14,428 bases of DNA, taken from JALOAT01 sp041677345. Lineage in GTDB: Bacteria > Pseudomonadota > Gammaproteobacteria > Thiohalomonadales > Thiohalomonadaceae. Position 1 is the stretch's first letter. Each line of letters begins with the position of its first letter. The stretch is taken from NCBI GenBank assembly GCA_041677345.1, contig JBAYQE010000069.1, forward strand, positions 1 to 14,428, written 5' to 3'. Made by a program: the position numbers and the translations under genes. The notes beneath the pieces were generated by a model that did not search any database, was not told where the DNA came from, and saw nothing but the letters and a program-made list of their open reading frames with translations. Positions 8,548 through 14,428 of the stretch are shown here, piece by piece.

Positions 8548-9531
8548 TCAGCGTGCAGCGCTATGGTCGTAGCTATAGCTGTAGCCGTACCCATAGCGCC
8601 ACCGGCCCATGGTGACGCCGTTGAAGATAACGCCTTTGAGCGGAATCTCTGCCTGTGCGAGCCGCTTTTTTGCCTCGAGCAGTTCAGCGGCGGTGGTGAC
8701 GCCGGCGCGCGCGACCAGGAGTGCACTACCGACCATCTGCCCGATCAGTACCGCATCGGACACAGCCAAAATGGGCGGCGAATCGATAATGACATCGTCG
8801 AAATTCGCGCAGGCGTAAGCGAGCAACTCCCGGAACCGGCCGTTCCAAAGGAGTTCCGAACAAAGCTCATGGCATGAACCTTTGGCTATGCAGTGAAATC
8901 CGCCGACGCTATGGATCACTTCACGTACATCGATGGTCGGGTCACTGAGCAAGTCGGCAAGTCCCGGTGCGGTATCCAGCTTGAGCACCTTTTCCAACTC
9001 ACCCTTGCGCATATCCGCATCAATCAACAGCACGCGGCGGTCTGTGGCGGCGAGCACCGCCGCCAGATTTGTACTCACGAAGGTCTTACCGACCGCCTGG
9101 GTGGGGCCGGTGATTAACAGCCCCTTCTTGGTACTCCGGAAGTCGCCTGTGTTGAACCAGGTGCGTAGCCCACGCAACCCCTCGATGGCGGTATCGGTGG
9201 GTGCCTGAAGCGCAAGTACGGCGGGCGCACCCGGAGTGTACGGCCGCCGGTAGCGCTCCAGTGAGCGCTGGTGCGGCACGTAGGGCAAGGTCGCATAAAC
9301 GGGCAACTCGAGCAGGTGCTCTATGGAATCAGGGTTGTCGGAGATCCCACGCCGCAGGTGGCGAATGATGGCACCTGCACTGCCACCGAACACACCCAGA
9401 AGGAGCGTGAACGCCAGCACAAAGCCGGTGTTCGGGGCGACCGGTTCGGACAAGGTCTCCCCACGATCGATGATGCGAATGTCATTGGAGATGGCTGCTT
9501 TGACGATCTGGAGTTCCTGCACGTTCTTCAT
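8548..9531 (-). CDS. C-terminal half of Wzc-like tyrosine kinase (downstream of in-frame stop)
   Basis: This is the second half of a Wzc-type polysaccharide co-polymerase, in the same frame as the preceding half and separated from it by one TAA and five further codons. From ATG 9531 it would be 327 residues. It opens with 'NVQELQIVKA' (3-12), the end of the periplasmic coiled coil, then 'NDIRIIDRGETLSEPVAP', then the second membrane segment (about 36-56). The BY-kinase domain follows: ExxRxxRT-like 'EGLRGLRT' (117-124), Walker A 'GPTQAVGKT' (142-150), Walker A' 'VLLIDADMR' (167-175), Walker B 'VIIDSPP' (247-253), and a C-terminal cluster of five Tyr at 313, 315, 317, 319 and 321. Two loops are unusual: Gln-Ala replaces Pro-Gly in Walker A, and 'CHELCSELL' stands where relatives usually have a Pro-Pro-Asn-Pro segment before (S/A)ELL. 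No good ribosome site precedes ATG 9531 or TTG 9534, so separate translation is doubtful. Confidence 0.75.
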   Translation of the reverse strand: MKNVQELQIVKAAISNDIRIIDRGETLSEPVAPNTGFVLAFTLLLGVFGGSAGAIIRHLRRGISDNPDSIEHLLELPVYATLPYVPHQRSLERYRRPYTPGAPAVLALQAPTDTAIEGLRGLRTWFNTGDFRSTKKGLLITGPTQAVGKTFVSTNLAAVLAATDRRVLLIDADMRKGELEKVLKLDTAPGLADLLSDPTIDVREVIHSVGGFHCIAKGSCHELCSELLWNGRFRELLAYACANFDDVIIDSPPILAVSDAVLIGQMVGSALLVARAGVTTAAELLEAKKRLAQAEIPLKGVIFNGVTMGRWRYGYGYSYSYDHSAAR

Positions 9532-9546
9532 CAAATGGGCGTAGAT

Positions 9547-9549
9547 TTA
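9547..9549 (-). other. In-frame TAA splitting the Wzc-like gene
   Basis: Minus-strand reading gives Gly-Val-Thr-Ser-stop-Ile-Tyr-Ala-His-Leu-Met-Lys-Asn-Val-Gln-Glu-Leu without a frame change. Wzc relatives typically read 'V-x-T-x-E-I/L-Y-x-x-L-L-x-x-A-Q-E-L' here, so the TAA sits where Glu is expected and could come from GAA by one substitution. Reading through it gives 725 residues, the normal size of a Wzc protein. Confidence 0.85.
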
Positions 9550-10725
9550 CGACGTCACGCCGGCTTTTCTGGCAAGTTCTTTCATGCGCTCCTGAAGCAT
9601 CGGCAATTGCTTCAATCGCGTGCGCAGAACATGGATCTCCTCATTTAGTCGAGCGATAGTTGCTTCGATTTGAGCATATTCCGGATGGCCCGGTATATAA
9701 AGGTCAAGCTTGCGCCTTTCCTTGCCAATCTCCGTCTCCAGTTTACTCACGCGATCACTGATGCGTTTCCCTTCATCCCGGATGTCGAGGGAATAGTTGG
9801 CCCGTTGGGCGATTGTAATCGCAGTTTCTGCACGTTCGGCCCGCTTGGCGAGTTCCGGCATCTGCGACTCGAGGTATGAGAGCGCCTCGCCGATGTCGTG
9901 AGACTGCCATTGGTGATGTAACTCGTCGTAGGTATGCACGATGGTGCGCACGATTTCGCGCGTGATGGCCCCATCATGGCCATCGAGGCTAATCCGCAGC
10001 ACACCGGAATGTTCCCCTTGCTCCGCGACCTTCAGTCGCTTTTTCAGCGCGTCTACCGCTGACACCACAGAATGGCGCATCACCTGGTAACGGGTGTTTG
10101 GAGTGACTTTTTCCTGATCGAACGCAAGGTGAATGGTGCCATCGGGTGTCTCCAGGACCAGTGGTTCAGATGCAGGACCACTTCCCAGCGGTGTGCCCTG
10201 CGCATCTTTGAGTGTGGCCCGTCCATCCTCGTCGAACTCCAGGAAGAACGGCTCATCGAGAAGCGTCGTCGCTACCACGAACTCGGCCACTGGGGCATGG
10301 GGGTGTGCATGGTCCCGGTCGGGTCCCTTGATGAGGACCGACAGGAGGCGGGATGGTACCAAGGCAGACCATTGGTGACGCGCAGGACGGAGGGGCGTTA
10401 CCACCAGATCAAGGCCGAGTTGCTCCACCACGCTGCCGAGAAGGGTGCGGGACTGGATCACGGCGGTCTCCGCAAACACATTGCTTTCCTTGCGGAACTC
10501 GGCGGCGACAGCCCGAATGTCACCCTCCCTGGCCTGCGGTCGTCCAGGTTCCTGCCGTACGATTTGCACCAGTGCATCGGCACGATAGGTGTTCGGTGTG
10601 ATCGTGACGTGGAGAACGCCGAGGCCAACCGTAAGCAACACGATGGCAAAGATTTTCCAGCGCCAAGCATGCAGCGCGAGCAGCGTCTCGCTGATGGTGA
10701 GGCCGTTTTGAACAGTTGTGGTCAT
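9547..10725 (-). CDS. N-terminal half of Wzc-like polysaccharide co-polymerase
   Basis: First half (392 residues) of a chain-length/export protein of the Wzc family, which controls polymer length at the inner membrane and couples it to export. ATG 10725 starts a short cytoplasmic N-terminus, then a membrane segment at about 22-43 and 'TYRADALVQI' (46-55), the Wzz-domain entry. The middle is a periplasmic domain and residues about 285-385 are Glu/Lys/Arg-rich coiled coil ('RISDRVSKLETEIGKERRK'). It ends at TAA 9547-9549 just before the region that leads into membrane segment 2. A protein ending here would be held by one membrane segment only and would lack the kinase. The ribosome site is weak (AGGG, about 10 bases upstream). 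It starts 30 bases after the epimerase stop. I read the two halves as one disrupted gene, not as a Gram-positive adaptor/kinase pair, because in those the adaptor keeps both membrane segments. Confidence 0.8.
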   Translation of the reverse strand: MTTTVQNGLTISETLLALHAWRWKIFAIVLLTVGLGVLHVTITPNTYRADALVQIVRQEPGRPQAREGDIRAVAAEFRKESNVFAETAVIQSRTLLGSVVEQLGLDLVVTPLRPARHQWSALVPSRLLSVLIKGPDRDHAHPHAPVAEFVVATTLLDEPFFLEFDEDGRATLKDAQGTPLGSGPASEPLVLETPDGTIHLAFDQEKVTPNTRYQVMRHSVVSAVDALKKRLKVAEQGEHSGVLRISLDGHDGAITREIVRTIVHTYDELHHQWQSHDIGEALSYLESQMPELAKRAERAETAITIAQRANYSLDIRDEGKRISDRVSKLETEIGKERRKLDLYIPGHPEYAQIEATIARLNEEIHVLRTRLKQLPMLQERMKELARKAGVTS

Positions 10726-10755
10726 GACAGGTAACCCTGGCTCGCTGCGGATGCA

Positions 10756-11766
10756 TCAGGCGCAAAGCGCGTGATATTCGAGGAACCACTTGGCGAACCG
10801 TGGTAGTCCCTGTTCAATATCGGTTGTGGTCGTGTAGCCCGTTTCTGCGGAGAAATCGTCAATATCGGCATAGGTTTCAGCGACGTCGCCCGGTTGCATT
10901 TCGCGCATGTTCTTGACGGCCTTGCGCCCCAGGCTGTCTTCAAGTACCTGGATATAACGTTGAAGTTCCACAGGACGGTTGTTGCCGATGTTGTAGACCC
11001 GAAAGGGCGCGCTACGGCTCCGGCCAGGGTCCTCGGGGGCTGCGTCCGGATGCGGTTCCGGGATCTTGGCAAGGGCCAATTCGACACCGGCGATGATGTC
11101 ATCGATGTAGGTAAAGTCGCGCCGGTGGTTGCCATGGTTGAAGACGTCGATGGGCTTGCCCGCCATGATCGCCTGGGCGAATGAATAGGTCGCCATGTCC
11201 GGGCGGTTCCACGGGCCATAGATAGTGAAGAAACGCAATCCTGTGGTGGGAATACCGTAGAGATGACTGTAGGAATGGGCCATCATCTCGTTGGCTTTCT
11301 TGGTGGCGGCGTAGAGTGACAGGGGATGATCAACGCTGTCGCGCGTGGAGTAGGGCATGGTGATGTTCCCGCCATAGACGGAGCTGCTGGAGGCGTAAAC
11401 CAGATGCTCCACGCGGTGGTGACGGCAACCTTCCAGGATGTTCAGGAAGCCAACCAGATTCGAGTCCACATAGGCGTAGGGATCCTTGATGGAGTGTCTT
11501 ACGCCGGCCTGTGCGGCCAGGTGGACCACACGCTGCGGACGATGGTTCGCGAACACCTCATGCATCAATTCACGATCGGCGATACTGCCATGAATATGGG
11601 TGTAGTTGCGGTGTTCGCGGAAAGTGGCGAGGCGTGCCCGCTTGAATCCCGGATCGTAATAGTCATTCAGGTTGTCGATGCCGATGACCTTATGGTCCTT
11701 TGCGAGGAGGCTAATACTCAGCGCTCCGCCGATAAAGCCGGCAGAACCGGTGACGAGAATGCGCAT
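10756..11766 (-). CDS. UDP-glucuronate 4-epimerase (extended SDR)
   Basis: Cytoplasmic NAD-dependent sugar-nucleotide epimerase expected to interconvert UDP-glucuronate and UDP-galacturonate. The 336 residues match the family length. The Rossmann motif is 'TGSAGFIG' (6-13); NAD/sugar-site segments are 'GIDNLNDYYDPGFKRAR' (29-45) and 'VVHLAAQAGVRHSI' (80-93); the active site has 'ASSSSVYGG' (125-133) and Tyr152-x3-Lys156. The segments 'DNLNDYYD' and 'LRFFTIYGPWNRPDMA' (177-192) and 'GNHRRDFTYIDDI' (212-224) are characteristic of the glucuronate epimerase branch (CapI/LpsL-like), as opposed to GalE. ATG 11766 is preceded by AAGGAA at about 8 bases. It lies 117 bases after the acyltransferase stop and 30 bases before the Wzc-like gene. 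It implies galacturonate in the glycan, assuming a UDP-glucose dehydrogenase elsewhere. Confidence 0.92.
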   Translation of the reverse strand: MRILVTGSAGFIGGALSISLLAKDHKVIGIDNLNDYYDPGFKRARLATFREHRNYTHIHGSIADRELMHEVFANHRPQRVVHLAAQAGVRHSIKDPYAYVDSNLVGFLNILEGCRHHRVEHLVYASSSSVYGGNITMPYSTRDSVDHPLSLYAATKKANEMMAHSYSHLYGIPTTGLRFFTIYGPWNRPDMATYSFAQAIMAGKPIDVFNHGNHRRDFTYIDDIIAGVELALAKIPEPHPDAAPEDPGRSRSAPFRVYNIGNNRPVELQRYIQVLEDSLGRKAVKNMREMQPGDVAETYADIDDFSAETGYTTTTDIEQGLPRFAKWFLEYHALCA

Positions 11767-11883
11767 TTAACCATTCCTTGGGTTGGGAAATGAGGCTCGG
11801 AAAAAGTTAGCCCAAAAAATCATCGGGACATGAACGGAATGGGACAATAAGGTGATTCAGACGCAAGCGCGATTCAGCCCAAG

Positions 11884-12538
11884 TCACGCCGTGCGAGCCG
11901 CTACTGTCTCGGGCAGCTTGCGGGCGGGATTTCCCAATACCGTGCTCCCGGCGGCGACATGGCCCATTACCACACTGCCGATGCCCACGGTCGCACCTGT
12001 GCCGATGTGTGTCCCAGGATGGATGACTGCCCGTGATCCGATTACGGCATCGGAGTCGACGGTGACCAGCCCATTGAGTGTGCTGCTCCCCAGTAGGGTC
12101 ACGTAATCAGCAAGCGCGTTGTCATGGCCGATGGTGCATCCGGGGTTGGCAAACACAAAACGGCCGAGTCGCGTGAAGGCGCTGACCAGGGTGTTCGGCA
12201 ACAGCACCGAGTCCTCACCGATGACCGCATCACGGCCGATCAGCACTGACGAGTGGCGTAACTGGCGGGCGTCGCGCCGGCCTGCAGCAGCTTGCCCACC
12301 ATGGCTCGGCGATTCTTTGGCATAAGCACGCTGACGAGGAAGGATGCGTCGGCGAAGTGTTTTTTCCATTCCTCCGGACGACAGAGTGGAAGGTCGATGC
12401 CATGAGGCGCCAATTCGATATCTGCGTCATCCACAAAGCCCAACACGTCGATGTCTGTCCTTGCACGATCCGTGTGATCCAGCCGTACAGCTCTCTACCC
12501 AGGTAACTGGCACCGGCAATGAAAACCTTGGTGGTCAC
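11884..12538 (-). pseudogene. NeuD/PglD-like sugar O/N-acyltransferase, two frameshifts
   Basis: The product resembles acyltransferases that modify sugars with a nucleotide-binding N-terminal domain followed by a left-handed beta-helix. Segment 1 (12538 to about 12460) reads 'VTTKVFIAGASYLGRELYGW', the PglD N-terminal Rossmann-like start. Segment 2 (about 12459-12256) continues in another frame with 'IDVLGFVDDADIEL' and ends at a TGA at 12240-12242. Segment 3 (about 12255-11884) continues in the third frame with 'HSSVLIGRDAVIGEDSVLLP', then 'GCTIGHDNALADYVTLLGSS', holding the likely catalytic His, hexapeptide repeats and the terminal 'GNPARKL'. Restoring one base near 12459 and one near 12256 rejoins everything as 218 residues, the usual family length. 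The GTG start has a strong ribosome site. No partner aminotransferase (PglE/DegT type) is nearby. Real decay or an assembly error cannot be told apart here. Confidence 0.85.
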
Positions 12539-12550
12539 TAGGCGCTCCTT
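12539..12550 (-). promoter_or_regulatory. Ribosome-binding site fixing the GTG start of the acyltransferase
   Basis: AAGGAG (12550-12545 on the minus strand) lies 6 bases before GTG 12538. It is one of the best ribosome sites in the window and marks the true start of the frameshifted acyltransferase. Confidence 0.7.
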
Positions 12551-12657
12551 GCGGACACGGTTGGCGACGAGGGAAAACGAAACGGGAATGATGGTCGAAA
12601 AGTAGCATAGTGACGCGTGCAAGGAGATTAAGCGGCTGCGAATCGCTTTGACCGCGA

Positions 12658-12685
12658 CACCTTCCGGTAAGGTGCTATTTTTTTT
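12658..12685 (+). terminator. Hairpin followed by eight T: terminator- or attenuator-like
   Basis: A 6-bp stem (CACCTT / AAGGTG, loop CCGGT; 12658-12674) is followed by CTA and a run of eight T (12678-12685). The stem is short and the T-run starts 3 bases after it, so it would be a weak intrinsic terminator. On the plus strand it lies 150 bases before the FemAB-like gene with no gene in between, so it would act on a leader or antisense RNA. Confidence 0.35.
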
Positions 12686-12835
12686 GGCGAGTCCGCATGC
12701 GCCGGGTTTGCGCTTGCGCGTTGTCAACGAAGGCGCGGCAAGCAAACGACAAGCCCCCAGTCATGGAATGCTTTGGGGTGTTTTGTTATCTCGAAGGCAC
12801 TGTTCGCAGCCCACACCAGAAAAAAAGGAAGACGC

Positions 12836-13891
12836 ATGGAGCAGGACAACGGCGCATGGATGGTGCCTGGTGACGAACGCTGGGTGCGTGCCCTGCGTGA
12901 GCTATCCCACGATACTTATCACACCCCCGAATATGTCAGCGTCGTCGCCAAACACGACGGTGGCGAGCCTGCTTGTTTTCTCTGGCAGCGCGACGGCAGG
13001 GCGTTCCTGTTGCCACTGGTGCTAAAACCGCAGCGTAACGGCTTTGGTTCCCCGCCCAACTGGCGGGACGGCTTCTCGCCATACGGCTATGCGTCGCCGC
13101 TCGTGCCCGAGAATGCTTCGGCAGAGGAACTGCGCAGTTTTTTCCATGCCTTCAAGCGTTCAGGGGCAGAGCAGGATCTGGTTACGGCGTTCATCCGGTT
13201 ACACCCGCTTTTGCCCATACCTGCGGAGCTCCTGCGGACGGTCGGTACGCTGGTCCACCATGGCGCGACGGTCTATGCGGATCTGAGCGAATCGAAGGAC
13301 AGCCTGTGGAAAGACATGCGCAAGGGCTGGCAGCACAAGGTGCGGGGCCTCGAACGCGCCGGTTTCCAGGTGGGATTCGACGAATGGGAGCAGTACAGGG
13401 CGTTCATCAGGATCTATCGCGAGAGCATGCAACGAGTGGGGGCGGCCGAAGATTACTACTTCAGCGATGGCTATTTCGAAGACCTGCGAACGCAACTGGG
13501 CGATCGTATCCATCTCGTTTCCATCCGTGCACCTTCCGGGGAGGTCGCAGCCGCCGCGCTGAATCTCGGCACCGGCGAGTTTCTGCAAGGTCATCTGTCG
13601 GGGACATTGGGGCCCTACATGCGTTTGTCGCCTTCCGTGACGCTCTATCACGCCGGAGCCCTGTGGGCAAAGGAACAGGGTTTCCGCTTCTTCCACGTGG
13701 GAGGCGGCGTTGGCGGTTCGAGTAGCGATTCCCTGTTCCAGTTCAAGACCGGCTTCTCCCGCCACCGTGCTGACACCTACACCTTGCGCATAGTGCTCAA
13801 CCCACACCGCTACCAGTGGCTGCTGGAACGCTCCGGCCGCGAGGGCCACGATCCGAGCGGCTGGTTCCCCCCATACCGCGCGGCGAGCTGA
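12836..13891 (+). CDS. FemAB/GNAT-like acyl- or aminoacyl-transferase
   Basis: A 351-residue soluble protein resembling the FemAB-like acetyltransferase group (Acetyltransf_6 type) often found in polysaccharide loci. An N-terminal half holds 'NWRDGFSPYGYASPLVP' (75-91). The core domain (about 160-310) starts with 'LWKDMRKGWQHKVRGLERAGFQVGF' split over residues 158-181, the basic helix typical of the group, then 'YRAFIRIYRESMQRVGA' (187-203), 'YFEDLRTQLG' (213-222), 'AAAALNLGTGEFLQGHLSGT' (238-257) and 'FFHVGGGVGGSSSDSLFQFKTGFS' across 285-308. ATG 12836 has AAGGAAG about 4-5 bases upstream; in-frame codons back to 12773 lack such a site. Known FemAB proteins transfer aminoacyl groups from tRNA; whether this one adds an amino acid or acetyl group to the glycan is unknown. 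It is divergent from the minus arm. Confidence 0.78.
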   Translation: MEQDNGAWMVPGDERWVRALRELSHDTYHTPEYVSVVAKHDGGEPACFLWQRDGRAFLLPLVLKPQRNGFGSPPNWRDGFSPYGYASPLVPENASAEELRSFFHAFKRSGAEQDLVTAFIRLHPLLPIPAELLRTVGTLVHHGATVYADLSESKDSLWKDMRKGWQHKVRGLERAGFQVGFDEWEQYRAFIRIYRESMQRVGAAEDYYFSDGYFEDLRTQLGDRIHLVSIRAPSGEVAAAALNLGTGEFLQGHLSGTLGPYMRLSPSVTLYHAGALWAKEQGFRFFHVGGGVGGSSSDSLFQFKTGFSRHRADTYTLRIVLNPHRYQWLLERSGREGHDPSGWFPPYRAAS

Positions 13892-14039
13892 GCGCAGGGG
13901 TGCCAGCAGGATGCGCCCGGCGTGACCGATGGGCCGGGTGCCACCTGTGCAGCCGGAGTGCCGCCGACGCGCGGTAGCGCGGCGAAAACCCGCTCATGGA
14001 CACCCTTCGCAGCAAGACGGTCCAGGCGCTGTTGCGGTA

Positions 14040-14087
14040 CGAATTGCAGCTGATGCTCTCCATATAAAGGAGCGCCTGGGCAATTCG
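14040..14087. repeat. Perfect 8-bp inverted repeat enclosing an inner hairpin
   Basis: CGAATTGC (14040-14047) and GCAATTCG (14080-14087) are perfect arms. Between them GCTCTCC (14055-14061) can pair with GGAGCGC (14069-14075) around the loop ATATAAA, with one mismatch. Together they form an imperfect 48-base stem-loop in the region before acnB. Confidence 0.5.
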
Positions 14088-14109
14088 CAGTCCGCCGCCC
14101 GGCGTCCCT

Positions 14110-14135
14110 GCGCGGTGGGCAAGCGCCACCCGCGC
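14110..14135. repeat. GC-rich hairpin with one bulge
   Basis: GCGCGGTGG (14110-14118) pairs with CCACCCGCGC (14126-14135) over 9 bp with one bulged C and a 7-base loop. No T-run follows on either strand. Confidence 0.45.
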
Positions 14136-14196
14136 GGAATGCTTGACAGGCAGGATCCCTCCAATCCGCATCCCCCGACCCGGTCATGCTCACAAA

Positions 14197-14205
14197 TGGT
14201 ATGCT
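14197..14205 (+). promoter_or_regulatory. Candidate extended -10 promoter for acnB
   Basis: TGGTATGCT fits an extended -10 (TGnTATGCT). It would give a leader of about 60-65 bases before acnB. No good -35 lies 16-18 bases upstream, which extended -10 promoters can tolerate. A short GCGCG/CGCGC hairpin (14220-14235) would lie in the leader. Confidence 0.35.
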
Positions 14206-14275
14206 AGCGAGCCATTGTCGCGCGCCTTTTCGCGCCCCCGGTCACCGAATTTTCTTTATGACTTAGGTACTTGGA

Positions 14276-14428
14276 ATGTTGAACGAATACCGCACCCACG
14301 TCACTGAACGCGCCGCCCAGGGCCTGCCCCCGCTGCCCCTCGATGCCCAGCAGGTCGCCGCGCTGGTCGAACTGCTCAAGAACCCGCCGAAGAATGAAGA
14401 AGAACTCCTGCTCGACCTGCTCACCAAC
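14276..14428 (+). CDS. acnB: Aconitate hydratase B, N-terminal 51 residues (truncated by window end)
   Basis: Start of the bifunctional aconitate hydratase / 2-methylisocitrate dehydratase of the TCA cycle. The 51 visible residues, beginning 'MLNEYRTHVTERAAQGLPPL' and containing 'ALVELLKNPPKNEEELLLDL' and then Leu-Thr-Asn, match the HEAT-like N-terminal domain of proteobacterial AcnB, which starts with closely similar residues. The iron-sulphur and catalytic regions lie beyond the window. ATG 14276 has TAGG about 8 bases upstream. It is a housekeeping gene and marks the right-hand edge of the polysaccharide locus. Confidence 0.93.
   Translation, partial: MLNEYRTHVTERAAQGLPPLPLDAQQVAALVELLKNPPKNEEELLLDLLTN

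Larger units (their letters stand above)
12539..12835. other. Divergent intergenic region, acyltransferase / FemAB-like gene
   Basis: No gene is visible in these 297 bases. They should carry the promoter of the minus arm and that of the FemAB-like gene. TATGCT on the minus strand (about 12604-12609) could be a -10 for the minus arm but its -35 is poor. TTGACC at 12648-12653 (plus) and TTGACA at 12727-12722 (minus) lack a matching -10. A hairpin with a T-run is described separately. Confidence 0.5.
13892..14275. other. Non-coding region before acnB with several hairpins
   Basis: I see no convincing gene in these 384 bases; frames open on both strands have Arg/Pro-rich, low-quality translations. 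It holds three inverted repeats (13916-13938, 14040-14087, 14110-14135) and a candidate promoter near 14197-14205. The first, CCCGGC/GCCGGG with an 11-base loop, follows the FemAB-like stop by 24 bases but has no T-run. Confidence 0.5.

Noticed and set aside
8520..8726. N-terminal extension of the minus-strand glycosyltransferase
   Set aside because: The extension overlaps the kinase gene in another frame, has no family similarity, and ATG 8519 has its own ribosome site and the normal family N-terminus.
9531..10725. Interpretation of the two Wzc halves as a native adaptor plus kinase pair as in Gram-positive bacteria
   Set aside because: The break falls before the second membrane segment, the frame is unchanged, and no ribosome site precedes the second half; a disrupted single gene fits better.
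12722..12727. TTGACA on the minus strand as -35 of the minus arm
   Set aside because: The expected -10 position is GC-rich and does not match.
13916..13938. CCCGGC/GCCGGG hairpin after the FemAB-like gene as a terminator
   Set aside because: Loop of 11 bases and no T-run on either side.
14143..14148. Perfect TTGACA before acnB as a -35 element
   Set aside because: No acceptable -10 at 16-18 bases downstream (CCGCAT); probably chance.
13810..14193. Open frame on the minus strand overlapping the end of the FemAB-like gene
   Set aside because: Low-quality GC-driven translation, overlaps a solid gene, no family signature.
13929..14207. Open frame on the plus strand in the stretch before acnB
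   Set aside because: Arg/Pro-rich translation without recognisable motifs, no good ribosome site, and it overlaps the hairpins.

Overview
The window is GC-rich proteobacterial chromosome. The right-hand end is the start of an acnB-type aconitase whose N-terminus resembles those of gammaproteobacteria, so a gammaproteobacterium is my best guess. The genus cannot be read from the sequence. Most of the window (about 2.4-13.9 kb) is a Wzx/Wzy-type surface or exopolysaccharide locus.

Layout, left to right. (1) Complement 1-2132 is the N-terminal 710 residues of a large exported protein with a Calx-beta domain and the start of a probable beta-propeller; its C-terminus lies outside the window. (2) A divergent intergenic region covers 2133-2400. 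(3) A tightly packed plus-strand arm holds a Wzx-type flippase (2401-3834), a GT4 glycosyltransferase (3858-4976), a Wzy/O-antigen-ligase membrane protein (4969-6171) and a second GT4 enzyme (6158-7333). (4) A minus-strand arm reads toward it from the right: a NeuD/PglD-like acyltransferase (12538-11884, broken by two frameshifts), a UDP-glucuronate 4-epimerase (11766-10756), a Wzc-like polysaccharide co-polymerase/tyrosine kinase (10725-8548, split by an in-frame TAA) and a third GT4 enzyme (8519-7356). The two arms converge on a 22-bp gap at 7334-7355. (5) A divergent intergenic region (12539-12835) leads to a plus-strand FemAB/GNAT-like gene (12836-13891). (6) A 384-bp non-coding stretch with several hairpins precedes acnB (14276 onward).

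Inferred joint role: the epimerase supplies UDP-galacturonate. Three retaining-type GT4 enzymes would extend a lipid-linked repeat unit, which may be decorated by the acyltransferase and the FemAB-like protein. Wzx flips the unit, Wzy polymerises it, and Wzc controls chain length and export. No initiating phosphoglycosyltransferase, Wza-type outer-membrane exporter or tyrosine phosphatase is present, so these must be elsewhere if the pathway works.

The main anomaly is that two minus-arm genes are disrupted. Wzc has one in-frame TAA where relatives usually carry Glu, with the same frame intact on both sides (725 residues if read through). The acyltransferase has two single-base losses, each explicable by a shortened run of G or C. 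Either this arm is decaying or the assembly contains errors. I found no tRNA, rRNA, CRISPR array, insertion sequence or recognisable novel defence-type system.
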